Of a stretch of 17,268 nucleotides of DNA, positions 1-7,238 are shown piece after piece. Positions within the stretch are counted from its first letter, which is position 1. Each line of letters starts with the position of its first letter. Both the position numbers and the translations under genes were made by a program. The notes beneath the pieces are model-generated. The model saw only the letters and a list, made by a program, of their open reading frames with translations, was not told the origin of the DNA and searched no databases. Origin of the DNA: Chromatiales bacterium (GTDB lineage Bacteria > Pseudomonadota > Gammaproteobacteria > CAMYNG01); assembly GCA_027021685.1 (NCBI GenBank), contig JALUTW010000058.1, positions 1-17,268 of the forward strand, given 5' to 3'.

Positions 1-990
1 CAGGAAATCGAACGGTCCGGCGAGCGTATTGAGGAAGGCATAGGCCACGCGCCAGGCATGGCCGCACTCGCCGAAAACGATGCGCTTGACGCCGAGATCG
101 AGGGCCGCCTCGCGGATGCGCATGGAGATGCGGCGCATGTTCTCGTAGCTGCCGATGAACATGCCGAAGTTGGCGGCCTCGGAGGCGTGCGAGCTGAGGG
201 TCCAGCTGATGCCGGCCTGGTGGAACACCTTGCCGTAGCCGATGAGCCCGTCCACGTGGGGCTCGGCGAAGAAGTCGGCCGACGGGGTCACCAGCAGGAC
301 CTCGGCCCCCTTCTCGTCCAGCGGGTACCGGACGTCGACGCCGGTGTCCTCCTTGACCTCTTCCTCCAGCCCCTCGAGGGTATCGGCCAGGGCCGGCTCC
401 GGCAGGCCCAGGTTGTTGCCGATCTTGAATACCTTGCCGATGATCTCGTTGCAGTACTTCTGCCCCACGCCCACCGAGTCCATGATCTCGCGCGCGGCCA
501 TGGAGATCTCGGCGGTATCGATGCCGTAGGGACAGTAGACCGAGCAGCGCCGGCACTGGGAGCACTGGTGGAAGTAGGAGTACCACTCGTCGAGAACTTC
601 CTTGGTCAGGTCCACGGCGCCCACCAACTTGGGGAAGTACTTGCCGGCGAAGGTGAAGTAACGGCGGTAGACCTTGCGCAGGAGGTCCTGGCGGGCCACC
701 GGCATGTTGTTGGCATCTGTTGTGCCGAGATAGTAATGGCACTTGTCGGTGCAGGCACCGCACTTGACGCACGAGTCGAGGAACACGCGCAAGGAGCGGT
801 ACTTGCCCAGCAGCTCGCCCATCTTCTCGATGGCCTTTTCCTGCCAGTTGTCCACCAGCTCGCCGGGGTAGCCCAGCGGCTTCTGGAACTCCTCCTTGGA
901 CAGGAAGGGCTTGCTGTGAGACATCACCCCCACCTTCAGGTGCGGGATGACCGGGTATTCCCTGATGGCCGGTGTTTCGAAGTCTGCCAC
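1..990 (-). CDS. dsrK: DsrK, iron-sulfur subunit of the DsrMKJOP membrane complex (partial; C-terminus off the left edge)
   Basis: The first 330 residues are visible. DsrK is the HdrD-like subunit of the DsrMKJOP complex, which exchanges electrons between DsrC (trisulfide/thiol forms) and the membrane quinone pool. Two ferredoxin-type cluster motifs are present: Cys74, 77, 80, 84 (CVKCGACTDKC) and Cys143, 146, 149, 153 (CSQCRRCSVYCP). The motif GECGH near the window edge begins the cysteine-rich CCG part that binds the catalytic [4Fe-4S] cluster in this family. The start is a GTG at 988-990 giving VADFETPAIREYP, with GAGG nine bases upstream, 20 bases after the dsrM stop. No ATG fits at the conserved N-terminus. 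It is the last visible gene of the operon; dsrL, J, O and P would be expected further left in this gene order, but that is inference. Confidence 0.95.
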   Translation of the reverse strand, partial: MADFETPAIREYPVIPHLKVGVMSHSKPFLSKEEFQKPLGYPGELVDNWQEKAIEKMGELLGKYRSLRVFLDSCVKCGACTDKCHYYLGTTDANNMPVARQDLLRKVYRRYFTFAGKYFPKLVGAVDLTKEVLDEWYSYFHQCSQCRRCSVYCPYGIDTAEISMAAREIMDSVGVGQKYCNEIIGKVFKIGNNLGLPEPALADTLEGLEEEVKEDTGVDVRYPLDEKGAEVLLVTPSADFFAEPHVDGLIGYGKVFHQAGISWTLSSHASEAANFGMFIGSYENMRRISMRIREAALDLGVKRIVFGECGHAWRVAYAFLNTLAGPFDFL

Positions 991-1010
991 GTTATTGTTC
1001 CTCGAACCGG

Positions 1011-1784
1011 TTACTGAGCACTGGACTTGGCGCTGGCCTCACGGGCCTCCATCTCGGCGGCCCAGGGAGCGAGGTGGCGCTGTTCGCGCGGGTTGTCCAC
1101 CTGGTTGCGGGTGGGGCTGAAGAACACGCCGGGGGCGTGGAGCAGCTTGCTCACCGGGAACACCACCATCAGGATGAGCACCAGCGACAGATGGGTGATC
1201 AGCAGCCCGTCGTCGGGCAGCGGCTGCCAGTCGAAGTAGATCAGTCCCAGGACGAACTGCTTGAGACCCACGATGTCGGTGTGGGAGACGAACGACATCA
1301 GCATGCCGGTTGCCGCGATACCCAGCAGCAGCAACAGCATGAGGTAATCCGATGGGCTGGAGATGTAACGGACGCGGTCGACCACCACGCGCCGCGTCAG
1401 GAGCCCCAGCAGGCCCACCAGCATGGCATAGCCGCCGTACTTGCCGGCCGCCTGAACCAGCTCGAAGCTCACCAGGGCGTGCAGCCATGAATCCGGGGGC
1501 AGGGCATACCGGAGGTGGCGGAAGAATGCCAGCAACAGGGCAAAATGGAACATCCAGCCGAAAATCCAGATCCACTTGTTGGACTTGAACAGGCTGGCGA
1601 ACAGCACGACCTCCCGGGCCATGCGCAGCACCACGCCGCCCACTGTGGTCGGGGCCGGGGTGGTGGGGATTTTCAGCGGCGCCGGGGTCGTCGCGTACTG
1701 CCAGATCTTGCGTGCCAGGCCGATGACCAGGATCAGCGTGGCCACGACGAACAGAACCGCGTAGGTAATGGACAGTGCCGACAT
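1011..1784 (-). CDS. dsrM: DsrM, cytochrome b subunit of the Dsr membrane complex
   Basis: A 257-residue NarI-like membrane protein that carries b hemes and works with DsrK in electron exchange with the quinone pool. Five hydrophobic segments can be read: about residues 5-25, 71-92, 116-135, 146-168 and 193-215. Candidate heme-ligand histidines sit at membrane edges: His80 and His90 (MFHF, FRHL), His198 (ITHL) and His216 (LLHAP). The C-terminal tail is polar and cytoplasmic in character. The ATG at 1784 is preceded by AGAGGA about nine bases upstream. The gene lies 72 bases after dsrC, a gap that holds a strong stem-loop, and 20 bases before dsrK. Confidence 0.95.
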   Translation of the reverse strand: MSALSITYAVLFVVATLILVIGLARKIWQYATTPAPLKIPTTPAPTTVGGVVLRMAREVVLFASLFKSNKWIWIFGWMFHFALLLAFFRHLRYALPPDSWLHALVSFELVQAAGKYGGYAMLVGLLGLLTRRVVVDRVRYISSPSDYLMLLLLLGIAATGMLMSFVSHTDIVGLKQFVLGLIYFDWQPLPDDGLLITHLSLVLILMVVFPVSKLLHAPGVFFSPTRNQVDNPREQRHLAPWAAEMEAREASAKSSAQ

Positions 1785-1817
1785 CCTCGCTACTTCCTCT
1801 GCACGGGGCGAAGGAAC

Positions 1818-1841
1818 CGGAGGGGGACGATGCCCCCTCCG
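1818..1841 (-). promoter_or_regulatory. Stem-loop between dsrC and dsrM
   Basis: A perfect inverted repeat with 9-bp arms (CGGAGGGGG and CCCCCTCCG) and a 6-base loop fills the dsrC-dsrM gap. On the transcript it is followed by GGTTCCTTCG, so the U-tract is poor. It looks like an attenuator or an mRNA-stabilising 3' end for dsrC, not a full terminator. Such a structure would let dsrC be made in excess over the membrane complex. That role is inferred from position only. Confidence 0.6.
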
Positions 1842-1856
1842 ATCACGGATTTCGCC

Positions 1857-2189
1857 TCAGACGCAACCGGTCGGCTTGGGCAGACCGGCGTACTTGCAGG
1901 CCTGCTTGGCCGGGCCATACGGGAACAGCTCGTACAGGTACTTGCTGTTGCCCTTGTCGGCACCCAGCTTCTTGCCGATGGCCTTGGTCAGCACGCGCAC
2001 GGCGGGAGCGATCTGGTACTCCTCGTAGTACTCGCGCAGGAAGTTGATGACTTCCCAGTGGGCGTCGGTGAGCTCCTGGCCGTCAGCCTTGGCCATGGCC
2101 TCGGCCACCTCGGGGCTCCAGTCGCTCAGGTTGGCGAGGTATCCCTCCTCGTCGGTCTCCAGGGTCTTACCATTGACTTCGATGGGCAT
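1857..2189 (-). CDS. dsrC: DsrC, sulfur carrier protein and substrate partner of DsrAB
   Basis: A 110-residue canonical DsrC. The flexible C-terminal arm carries both redox cysteines, Cys98 (KQACKYAG) and the penultimate Cys109 (TGCV), separated by ten residues as in functional DsrC. These cysteines bind sulfur and form the trisulfide that is handled by DsrAB and DsrMK. The body has the usual TusE/DsrC landmarks: GYL near residue 17, LTDAHWEVINFLREYY and LYELFPYGPAKQ. The ATG at 2189 has GAGGAG upstream, and the dsrH stop is 36 bases away. A second DsrC family member without these cysteines is encoded at 8009-8347. Confidence 0.97.
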   Translation of the reverse strand: MPIEVNGKTLETDEEGYLANLSDWSPEVAEAMAKADGQELTDAHWEVINFLREYYEEYQIAPAVRVLTKAIGKKLGADKGNSKYLYELFPYGPAKQACKYAGLPKPTGCV

Positions 2190-2225
2190 GGTGCGTTCTC
2201 CTCGGTTTGCAGGTATTTCAGCGTG

Positions 2226-2534
2226 TCACAGCCAGGACTGGACGTTGTCGTGCTCGGCGACGAGATCGACAAATCCGCCGTAATCGACGACCTGGATGCC
2301 GTCCAGGATCTTGTCCTCGCTGATTCCACGGGCCTTCATGTCCGGGCCCAGCACGTAGAACTTCATACGTCCCATGGCCGCGGTAACCTTGTCAGCCACC
2401 TTGGTGCCCTTGGTGGCCGCGTAGACGCCGTCCTCGATGAGCAGGACGGACCCCCCGTCCCTGGCGAGACGCAGACAACTGTCCAGCGAATTGCGCTCGA
2501 ACGGGGACTTGTTGATGGTGTGAAGCATTGCCAT
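2226..2534 (-). CDS. dsrH: DsrH, subunit of the DsrEFH sulfurtransferase
   Basis: A 102-residue DsrH/TusB-family protein, part of the cytoplasmic DsrE2F2H2 hexamer that passes sulfane sulfur towards DsrC. The conserved Cys20 (SLDSCLRLARDG) is present, followed by the family pattern VLLIEDGVYAA. The ATG at 2534 follows the dsrF stop by 12 bases and has GAGGGG upstream. Its place after dsrE and dsrF and before dsrC is the standard order in sulfur oxidisers. Confidence 0.95.
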   Translation of the reverse strand: MAMLHTINKSPFERNSLDSCLRLARDGGSVLLIEDGVYAATKGTKVADKVTAAMGRMKFYVLGPDMKARGISEDKILDGIQVVDYGGFVDLVAEHDNVQSWL

Positions 2535-2546
2535 GTCCGCTACCCC

Positions 2547-2951
2547 TCAGAAACTCAGAACCACGTCCTGCTCGTCCATAATGGCCGACAGCTCTTCGCT
2601 GGTGACCACCCGGATGGACGGCTTTTCCTTGTAGTCGTCGTTCTCGTCCTCGTAGGTGAGCGGCATGAGGTCGTCCACCGTCAGGCCACGCTCCTCCAGT
2701 GACTCCTTCTCGACGTAGAGCTTGTTGACGTCGTAGTCACCCAGGGCGTTGTAGGTGGGGGAGAAGTTCTTCATTCCCACCTCGCTGGTGTCCTGACCCT
2801 TCATGAGCTGGTAGACGCCATCATCGACAAACGCCAGCGAGACGTCCTGCTCGAAGGCGGCCCCGATGAGGACCACTTCCAGCGACTCCAGGGCGTAGAT
2901 CGTCCCGTAGGGCGCCTTGCGGTTCACGTACATGAACTTCTTGACCGACAT
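2547..2951 (-). CDS. dsrF: DsrF, subunit of the DsrEFH sulfurtransferase
   Basis: A 134-residue DsrF/TusC-family protein of the DsrEFH hexamer. It starts MSVKKFMYVNRKAPYGT and contains the family pattern LAFVDDGVYQLMKGQ. No cysteine occurs anywhere in it, which agrees with a structural role in the hexamer and not sulfur transfer by this subunit. The ATG at 2951 lies 17 bases after the dsrE stop, and dsrH follows after 12 bases. Confidence 0.95.
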   Translation of the reverse strand: MSVKKFMYVNRKAPYGTIYALESLEVVLIGAAFEQDVSLAFVDDGVYQLMKGQDTSEVGMKNFSPTYNALGDYDVNKLYVEKESLEERGLTVDDLMPLTYEDENDDYKEKPSIRVVTSEELSAIMDEQDVVLSF

Positions 2952-2968
2952 TTTTCAACCCCCTGCCG

Positions 2969-3361
2969 TCAATCACCGAACACGACCAGGCGATCCGCCT
3001 GGATGCCGGCCTCGATCAGCTGACCCAGGCCGGAGATGCGGAAGCCGGGGGCGATGTTGTCACCGTCCTTGCCGTGCCGCTTGGCCTCGTCGGCGTCCAG
3101 GATACCGCGCCGCTGGGCGGCGGCCACGCACACCACCAGGTCGAGATTGTGCTTCTCGGCCAGCTCCGACCAGAGCTTGGTGATGTTGCGGTCGTCCTGC
3201 GGCGGAACTCCGAAGCGGGTGCCGTTGTTGACACCGTCGTTGTAGAAGAAGACCCGGAAGATCTCGTGTCCCTTCTCCAGCGCCGCCTTGGTGAACTGGT
3301 ATGCCGTATCGGACGCCTGATGGTTGTAAGGTCCTTCGTTGACCAGAATGCCAAACTTCAT
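2969..3361 (-). CDS. dsrE: DsrE, sulfur-accepting subunit of the DsrEFH sulfurtransferase
   Basis: A 130-residue DsrE/TusD-family protein. The sulfur-carrying cysteine is at position 78 (LDLVVCVAAAQRRG), matching the position of the active Cys78 described for A. vinosum DsrE. The N-terminus MKFGILVNEGPYNHQASD and the central FFYNDGVNNGTRF are typical. DsrE accepts sulfur and hands it to DsrC. The ATG at 3361 has GGAGG about 11 bases upstream, a rather long spacing. The gene lies 28 bases after dsrB. DsrEFH together with DsrAB marks the oxidative type of Dsr pathway. Confidence 0.96.
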   Translation of the reverse strand: MKFGILVNEGPYNHQASDTAYQFTKAALEKGHEIFRVFFYNDGVNNGTRFGVPPQDDRNITKLWSELAEKHNLDLVVCVAAAQRRGILDADEAKRHGKDGDNIAPGFRISGLGQLIEAGIQADRLVVFGD

Positions 3362-3389
3362 ATCCGTTTATACCTCCGGACTGCTTGCC

Positions 3390-4466
3390 TTAGAAACGGA
3401 TATGGGTCGAGGCATTCAGGCTGTTCCGGGCACCACGCCAGTTGTCAACATGGTACTTCGTGAACGGCAGGTTGGTCAGCTCGAAGAACCGCGGCCAACC
3501 GATGCGCTCGATCCAGTCGTTGATGCGCTCCCAGTCCTTGGCATTCTCCTGGTACGCCTTGAGAATGCGCTTGACGATGGCAGTCGCCTCCGGCCAGCGC
3601 GGCGGGTTGTTGGGGATGCCGGCCGCCACCAGCTTCTGGAAGGTGGGCTTGCCACGCGCGTTGGAGTGGTTGCCGCCGACCCAGATCGCGAGCTTGGTGT
3701 GCTCGGCGTCGTTGATCTGCATGGGCGGGCAGGGCGGATAGCAGGCACCGCAGCAGATGCACTTCTTCTCGTCCACCTCCAGCGAGGGCTTGCCGTTGAC
3801 CATGGCCGGGCGGATGGCCGCCACCGGGCAGCGGGCCACCACGGCCGGGCGCTCGCACACGTTGGCCACCTGGTCGTGGTTGATCTTGGGCGGCTTGGTG
3901 TGCTGGACGTTGATGGCGATGTCGCCCTGGCCACCACAGTTGATCTGGCAGCAGGAGGTGGTGATGTGCACGCGGTTGGGCATGCGGCAGTTGCGGAACT
4001 CGTCGATGAGCTCGTCCATCATCGCCTTCACCACGCCGGAGGCGTCGGTGCCGGGGATGTCGCAGTGCAGCCAGCCCTGGGTGTGGGACAGGGTCGTCAC
4101 CGAGTTGGCGGTGCCGCCCACCACGAACCCGGCCTCCTCGAGGGCCTTGATCAGGGGTTCGACCTTGTTCTTGTCGGCCACCATGTACTCGATATTGCTG
4201 CGCAGGGTGAAGCGGACGTAGCCCTCGCCGTACTTGTCACCGATCTCGGTGAGCTTGCGCAGGGTGTAGAGATCCAGGATGCGCTGGGTGCCGGCCTTGA
4301 CGGTCCAGATCTCGTCGCCGCTGTAGGCCACGTGGCGCAGCACGCCGGGACGCGGGTGCTCGTGGTACTTCCACAGGCCGTAGTTGCGCCGCATCACCGG
4401 ATGCATGTACTGGAAACCGTCAGGACATCCGGACTCGATGGGCTGACGCATGTTTTCCATAGACAT
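3390..4466 (-). CDS. dsrB: DsrB, beta subunit of reverse-type dissimilatory sulfite reductase
   Basis: A 358-residue DsrB. With DsrA it forms the siroheme/[4Fe-4S] enzyme that oxidises DsrC-bound sulfur towards sulfite in the cytoplasm. Cysteines around the siroheme site are at 135, 172, 173 and 177 (TTSCCQINCGG). A ferredoxin-type insert carries Cys236, 239, 242 and 246 (CICCGACYPPCP), preceded by Cys213 (ARCP). The start chosen is ATG at 4466 (MSMENMRQPIESG), with AGGAGG five bases upstream. A second ATG two codons in is possible but has poorer spacing. It sits 44 bases after dsrA and 28 before dsrE. Confidence 0.97.
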   Translation of the reverse strand: MSMENMRQPIESGCPDGFQYMHPVMRRNYGLWKYHEHPRPGVLRHVAYSGDEIWTVKAGTQRILDLYTLRKLTEIGDKYGEGYVRFTLRSNIEYMVADKNKVEPLIKALEEAGFVVGGTANSVTTLSHTQGWLHCDIPGTDASGVVKAMMDELIDEFRNCRMPNRVHITTSCCQINCGGQGDIAINVQHTKPPKINHDQVANVCERPAVVARCPVAAIRPAMVNGKPSLEVDEKKCICCGACYPPCPPMQINDAEHTKLAIWVGGNHSNARGKPTFQKLVAAGIPNNPPRWPEATAIVKRILKAYQENAKDWERINDWIERIGWPRFFELTNLPFTKYHVDNWRGARNSLNASTHIRF

Positions 4467-4510
4467 GTCTGCCTCCTAAGTTGTCAAACTTCTCGAATGC
4501 AAGCGCGCGT

Positions 4511-5776
4511 TCAGCCCGCAGCCTGCTGTTTTTCTTCCATCTTGCGCTGGTACCACTTCTCGGCCTCTTCGTCCCAGCCGTCGGTGCGGATGTAGGAGCA
4601 CTGGCGCGGGTGGGAGACCATGTGCGGGTCGACATCGACGCCGATGCCCTCCAGGAAGTTGACCAGGCCGATGCGCTCGATCATCTCGCCGCAGCGCTCG
4701 TGCTCCAGGCCGTTCTCGGCCCAGAAGTCGATGGTGTTCTCGGCCAGCTCCACCAGGCGGTCGTAGTCCTCCTGGGTCTCCAGCTTCATGAACGGCACGA
4801 TGACGGTGCCCATGAGGTCGCCGATCTTCAGGGTGCGCTTGCCGCCGATGAGGATGGTCACGCCCTTGTCGTCCCCGGGGTGCAGGGCCTTGGGCATGAC
4901 GTTGAGGCAGTGCATGCAGCGCACGCAGTTGTGATCGTCGACGGTCAGGGTGTCATCGTCGTTCAGGGTCATGCAGTTGGTGGGGCAGCGGCTGGTGACG
5001 TTCTCGATCACGTACTCGCGGCCCTTCTTGGCGATGAATTCCTTCACCGCATCCTGGTCGATCTTCATGTTGTCGCGCCAGGTGCCGATGATGGCGAAAT
5101 CGGAACGCTCGATGGCATTCACGCAGTCGTTGGGGCAGCCCGAGATCTTGAACTTGAACTTGTAGGGCAGGGCCGGCCGGTGCACATCATCGGTGAAGCG
5201 GTTCAGCAGGGTGCGGTGAATGGTCTGCTCGTTGGCGCAGGACATCTCGCAACGGGCGGAACCGACGCAGGACATGCCGGTGCGCACGCAGGGACCGGCG
5301 CCACCGAGGTCCCAGCCATAGTCGTTGATCTCGTCGAAGAAGTGCTGCGTGTTTTCGGTGGTGGTTCCGATGAACATGATGTTGCCGGTCTGGCCATGGA
5401 AGGTGATGAGACCGGAACCCCACTTCTCCCAGCTGTCGGCGAGCTGGTTGAGCATGTCGGTGGTGTAGAAGTTGCCGGCGGGCGGCTGCACGCGCAGGGT
5501 GTGGAACTCCTTGGACTCGGGGAAGGCGTCGGCCACCTCGGAGAAACGCGGGATGATGCCGCCGCCATAGCCGAAGACGCTCACCGTGCCGCCTTTCCAG
5601 TAACCCTTGCGCGTCTCGTAGGAATGTTCCAGCTGGCCGAGCAGGTCGTTGGCCATCTTGTTGATGCGCTCATCGGGATGCTGGTCGCGCAAGCGCTTGA
5701 TGCCGGAGATGAAGCTGGGCCAGGGGCCGTTTTCCAGCTCGTCGAGCATCGGCGTTTCGTGGATGTCTTTAGCCAT
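4511..5776 (-). CDS. dsrA: DsrA, alpha subunit of reverse-type dissimilatory sulfite reductase
   Basis: A 421-residue DsrA, the catalytic partner of DsrB. The siroheme-coupled cluster motifs are complete: Cys170-x5-Cys176 (CVGSARC) and Cys214-x3-Cys218 (CPNDC). The ferredoxin domain has Cys264, 268, 284, 287 and 290 (CPTNC, CVRCMHC). The start is the ATG at 5774-5776 (MAKDIHETPMLDE), with AAGGAG six bases upstream. The reading frame runs open 21 codons further up, but that part overlaps the leader and has no Shine-Dalgarno signal. It is the first gene of the operon, and a sigma-70-like promoter lies about 90 bases upstream. Confidence 0.97.
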   Translation of the reverse strand: MAKDIHETPMLDELENGPWPSFISGIKRLRDQHPDERINKMANDLLGQLEHSYETRKGYWKGGTVSVFGYGGGIIPRFSEVADAFPESKEFHTLRVQPPAGNFYTTDMLNQLADSWEKWGSGLITFHGQTGNIMFIGTTTENTQHFFDEINDYGWDLGGAGPCVRTGMSCVGSARCEMSCANEQTIHRTLLNRFTDDVHRPALPYKFKFKISGCPNDCVNAIERSDFAIIGTWRDNMKIDQDAVKEFIAKKGREYVIENVTSRCPTNCMTLNDDDTLTVDDHNCVRCMHCLNVMPKALHPGDDKGVTILIGGKRTLKIGDLMGTVIVPFMKLETQEDYDRLVELAENTIDFWAENGLEHERCGEMIERIGLVNFLEGIGVDVDPHMVSHPRQCSYIRTDGWDEEAEKWYQRKMEEKQQAAG

Positions 5777-5868
5777 GGCGCACTCCTTACACGAATGATG
5801 ACTGGGTATAGGGTTCAGACCGGGTCCAGCGCCTGACACGCGAATCGGGCCTGCAGGCGAGGGGCTGT

Positions 5869-5897
5869 ATAATACCCCCGCGCAGGCGCCCCGTCAC
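5869..5897 (-). promoter_or_regulatory. Candidate promoter of the dsr operon
   Basis: On the minus strand GTGACG (5897-5892) and TATTAT (5874-5869) are separated by exactly 17 bases. They match the sigma-70 -35 and -10 consensus at 4/6 and 5/6 positions. This predicts a leader of about 85-90 bases before the dsrA ATG. The -10 overlaps a TATAAT on the plus strand (5868-5873), but that one has no good -35. Confidence 0.45.
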
Positions 5898-5979
5898 TCG
5901 TCCCAGCGCCGCGGGACCCGGCCGGCAAGCCGTTCTGCTGGGGAGCAAAGTCTAGGTCCACGGCAACGGGGCGCAAACC

Positions 5980-5998
5980 CCCCCCATGGGATGGGGGG
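5980..5998. repeat. G/C-rich inverted repeat in the dsr-dioxygenase spacer
   Basis: Perfect 8-bp arms, CCCCCCAT and ATGGGGGG, flank a GGG spacer. It lies between the divergent dsr promoter and the dioxygenase gene. No T-tract follows on either strand, so it is not a standard terminator. It could be a regulator site or part of a longer leader structure. Confidence 0.5.
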
Positions 5999-6010
5999 AA
6001 ATACCATGCT

Positions 6011-6026
6011 TATCCCTATTGGGATA
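6011..6026. promoter_or_regulatory. Inverted repeat TATCCC-TATT-GGGATA upstream of the dioxygenase operon
   Basis: Perfect 6-bp arms with a 4-base centre. It overlaps a -10-like TATAAG at 6025-6030, but I see no convincing -35 at the right distance. A close relative, ATCCCC-CATT-GGGGAT, occurs at 8351-8366 after the DsrC-like gene. The shared core ATCCC, NATT, GGGAT followed by AT suggests a common operator or a shared RNA hairpin for this cluster. The remainder of the 5777-6100 spacer shows no gene. Confidence 0.5.
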
Positions 6027-6100
6027 TAAGATTTTCTATGGTCTTGGGGCATAAATGAGCCCATTTTCCGCGTGGAACCGTGCCTGCCGCCGCAGAGTCC

Positions 6101-7036
6101 ATGAACGCTATTTATATAGAACAACCGCACCCGGCGTCTGGGTATCCCGGCCCCTTCGACCTGGCCGATGCGCGGGCCTACGCCCGGTGGCGGGAGCGCA
6201 AGCTGGCGGGGCGGGCGCGGTCCCCGGACGACCTGGTGGTGGAGCTGGCGAATGCGGCCCGGCCCACCGCGGACGAACTGGAGGCCCTGCGCGGGAAGTG
6301 CCGCCGGTACAACATGGCCGTGTACCGCAGCCGCGCCCCGCTGGACAAGGCCGGGGTGCGGGCCCTGGGCCGGGCCCTGGGGCTGGAGCGGCTGGACGGC
6401 AACCTGTGTGCGGACGAGGACCGCATCACCGCCCTGCAGGTGAACCCGGCCGGCCGCCACCGGCACTACATCCCGTACACCGACAAGCCGCTCAACTGGC
6501 ACACCGACGGCTACTACAATCGCCCGGAGCGCCGGATCCGGGCCATGGTCCTGCACTGCGTGCGCCCGGCGCAGCGGGGCGGGGCCAACGGCCTGCTGGA
6601 CCACGAGCTGGTCTACATCCGCCTGCGTGACGAGGACCCGGCCCTGGTGGAGGCCCTCATGCAGCCCGACGCCCTCGTGATCCCGCCCAACACGGCGGAG
6701 GGGGAGCCGCTGCGCGGGGCCCAGGCCGGGCCCGTGTTCTCCGTCGATCCGCACACCGGCTGGCTGCACATGCGCTACAGCGCCCGCACCCGCAACGTGA
6801 TCTGGAAAGACGACCCCCTGGTGCGGCGGGCGGCGGCGCGGCTGCGGGAGCTGGTGGTGGAGGAGCAGCGCGATGCCCTCACCTGCCGCCTGCAGGCGGG
6901 CGAGGGCGTGGTCTGCAACAACGTCCTGCACCGGCGCGACGGCTTCGAGGACGGGCCCGGCGGCGGGCGGCTGCTGTACCGGGCCCGGTACTACGACCGC
7001 ATCGACGGCACCGTGCCCACGGGGACGGAGGACTGA
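6101..7036 (+). CDS. TauD/TfdA-family Fe(II)/2-oxoglutarate-dependent dioxygenase
   Basis: A 311-residue cytoplasmic protein of the TauD/TfdA/gamma-butyrobetaine hydroxylase superfamily. The metal-binding HxD is His134-Thr-Asp136 (LNWHTDGYYN), the distal histidine is His277 (NVLHRRDGF), and the 2-oxoglutarate arginine is in RLLYRARYYDRI (residues 290-301). Activity would be hydroxylation with 2-oxoglutarate and O2; the substrate cannot be read. The ATG at 6101 (MNAIYIEQPHP) was chosen; a GTG seven codons upstream (6080) is possible, and neither has a strong Shine-Dalgarno. The next gene starts four bases after the stop. Its neighbours are not taurine transporters, so taurine use is unlikely; a role tied to the adjoining Cas6-like and DsrC-like proteins is inferred. 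Confidence 0.85.
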   Translation: MNAIYIEQPHPASGYPGPFDLADARAYARWRERKLAGRARSPDDLVVELANAARPTADELEALRGKCRRYNMAVYRSRAPLDKAGVRALGRALGLERLDGNLCADEDRITALQVNPAGRHRHYIPYTDKPLNWHTDGYYNRPERRIRAMVLHCVRPAQRGGANGLLDHELVYIRLRDEDPALVEALMQPDALVIPPNTAEGEPLRGAQAGPVFSVDPHTGWLHMRYSARTRNVIWKDDPLVRRAAARLRELVVEEQRDALTCRLQAGEGVVCNNVLHRRDGFEDGPGGGRLLYRARYYDRIDGTVPTGTED

Positions 7037-7040
7037 CGCC

Positions 7041-7235
7041 GTGCTGTGGCTGAGCGAGATCCTGCTCCAGCACCACGAGCTGGAGACCTTCGAGGAGCTG
7101 GTGGAGGTGGTGCGCGAGCGCGCCCGCCAGGGCGAGATGTTTTTCCGCATGGACGTGCGCCCGCCGTTCGCCGACACCCCCGAGGACTGGGAGGAAAAGC
7201 TGGAAGTGGCCTTTGCCACCGCCGGCAGGAGGTGA
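7041..7235 (+). CDS. Small uncharacterised protein, 64 residues
   Basis: Starts with GTG at 7041, four bases after the dioxygenase stop, and ends three bases before the start of the Cas6-like gene. The protein, MLWLSEILLQHHELETF and onward, is acidic and mostly helical by eye, with an EELVEVVRERARQ segment and FRMDVRPPFADTPEDWEEKLE. No cysteine, signal peptide or membrane segment. I do not recognise a family. The tight packing on both sides and clear codon bias in this frame support it as a real gene, probably co-translated with its neighbours. Confidence 0.7.
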   Translation: MLWLSEILLQHHELETFEELVEVVRERARQGEMFFRMDVRPPFADTPEDWEEKLEVAFATAGRR

Positions 7236-7238
7236 TCC
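7227..7238 (+). promoter_or_regulatory. Full-length Shine-Dalgarno for the Cas6-like gene
   Basis: AGGAGGTGATCC is a 12-base match to the anti-Shine-Dalgarno end of 16S rRNA. It stands directly before a TTG start at 7239 and contains the stop codon of the preceding gene. The GGAGG core is six bases from the start. This decides the TTG as start and suggests the weak start codon is offset by strong ribosome binding. Confidence 0.8.

Noticed and set aside
58..1017. A 319-codon open frame on the plus strand over dsrK
   Set aside because: It is antisense to the conserved dsrK sequence, which has clear cluster motifs; high GC content keeps many antisense frames open here, as also over dsrA, dsrB and uvrC.
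5868..5873. TATAAT on the plus strand as promoter of the dioxygenase operon
   Set aside because: The position 17 bases upstream reads TCGGGC, a poor -35, and the leader would exceed 220 bases; the minus-strand reading fits better.
6101..7036. Taurine dioxygenase assignment for the TauD-family gene
   Set aside because: The family motifs fix iron and 2-oxoglutarate binding only; no taurine transport genes are nearby and the neighbours suggest another role.
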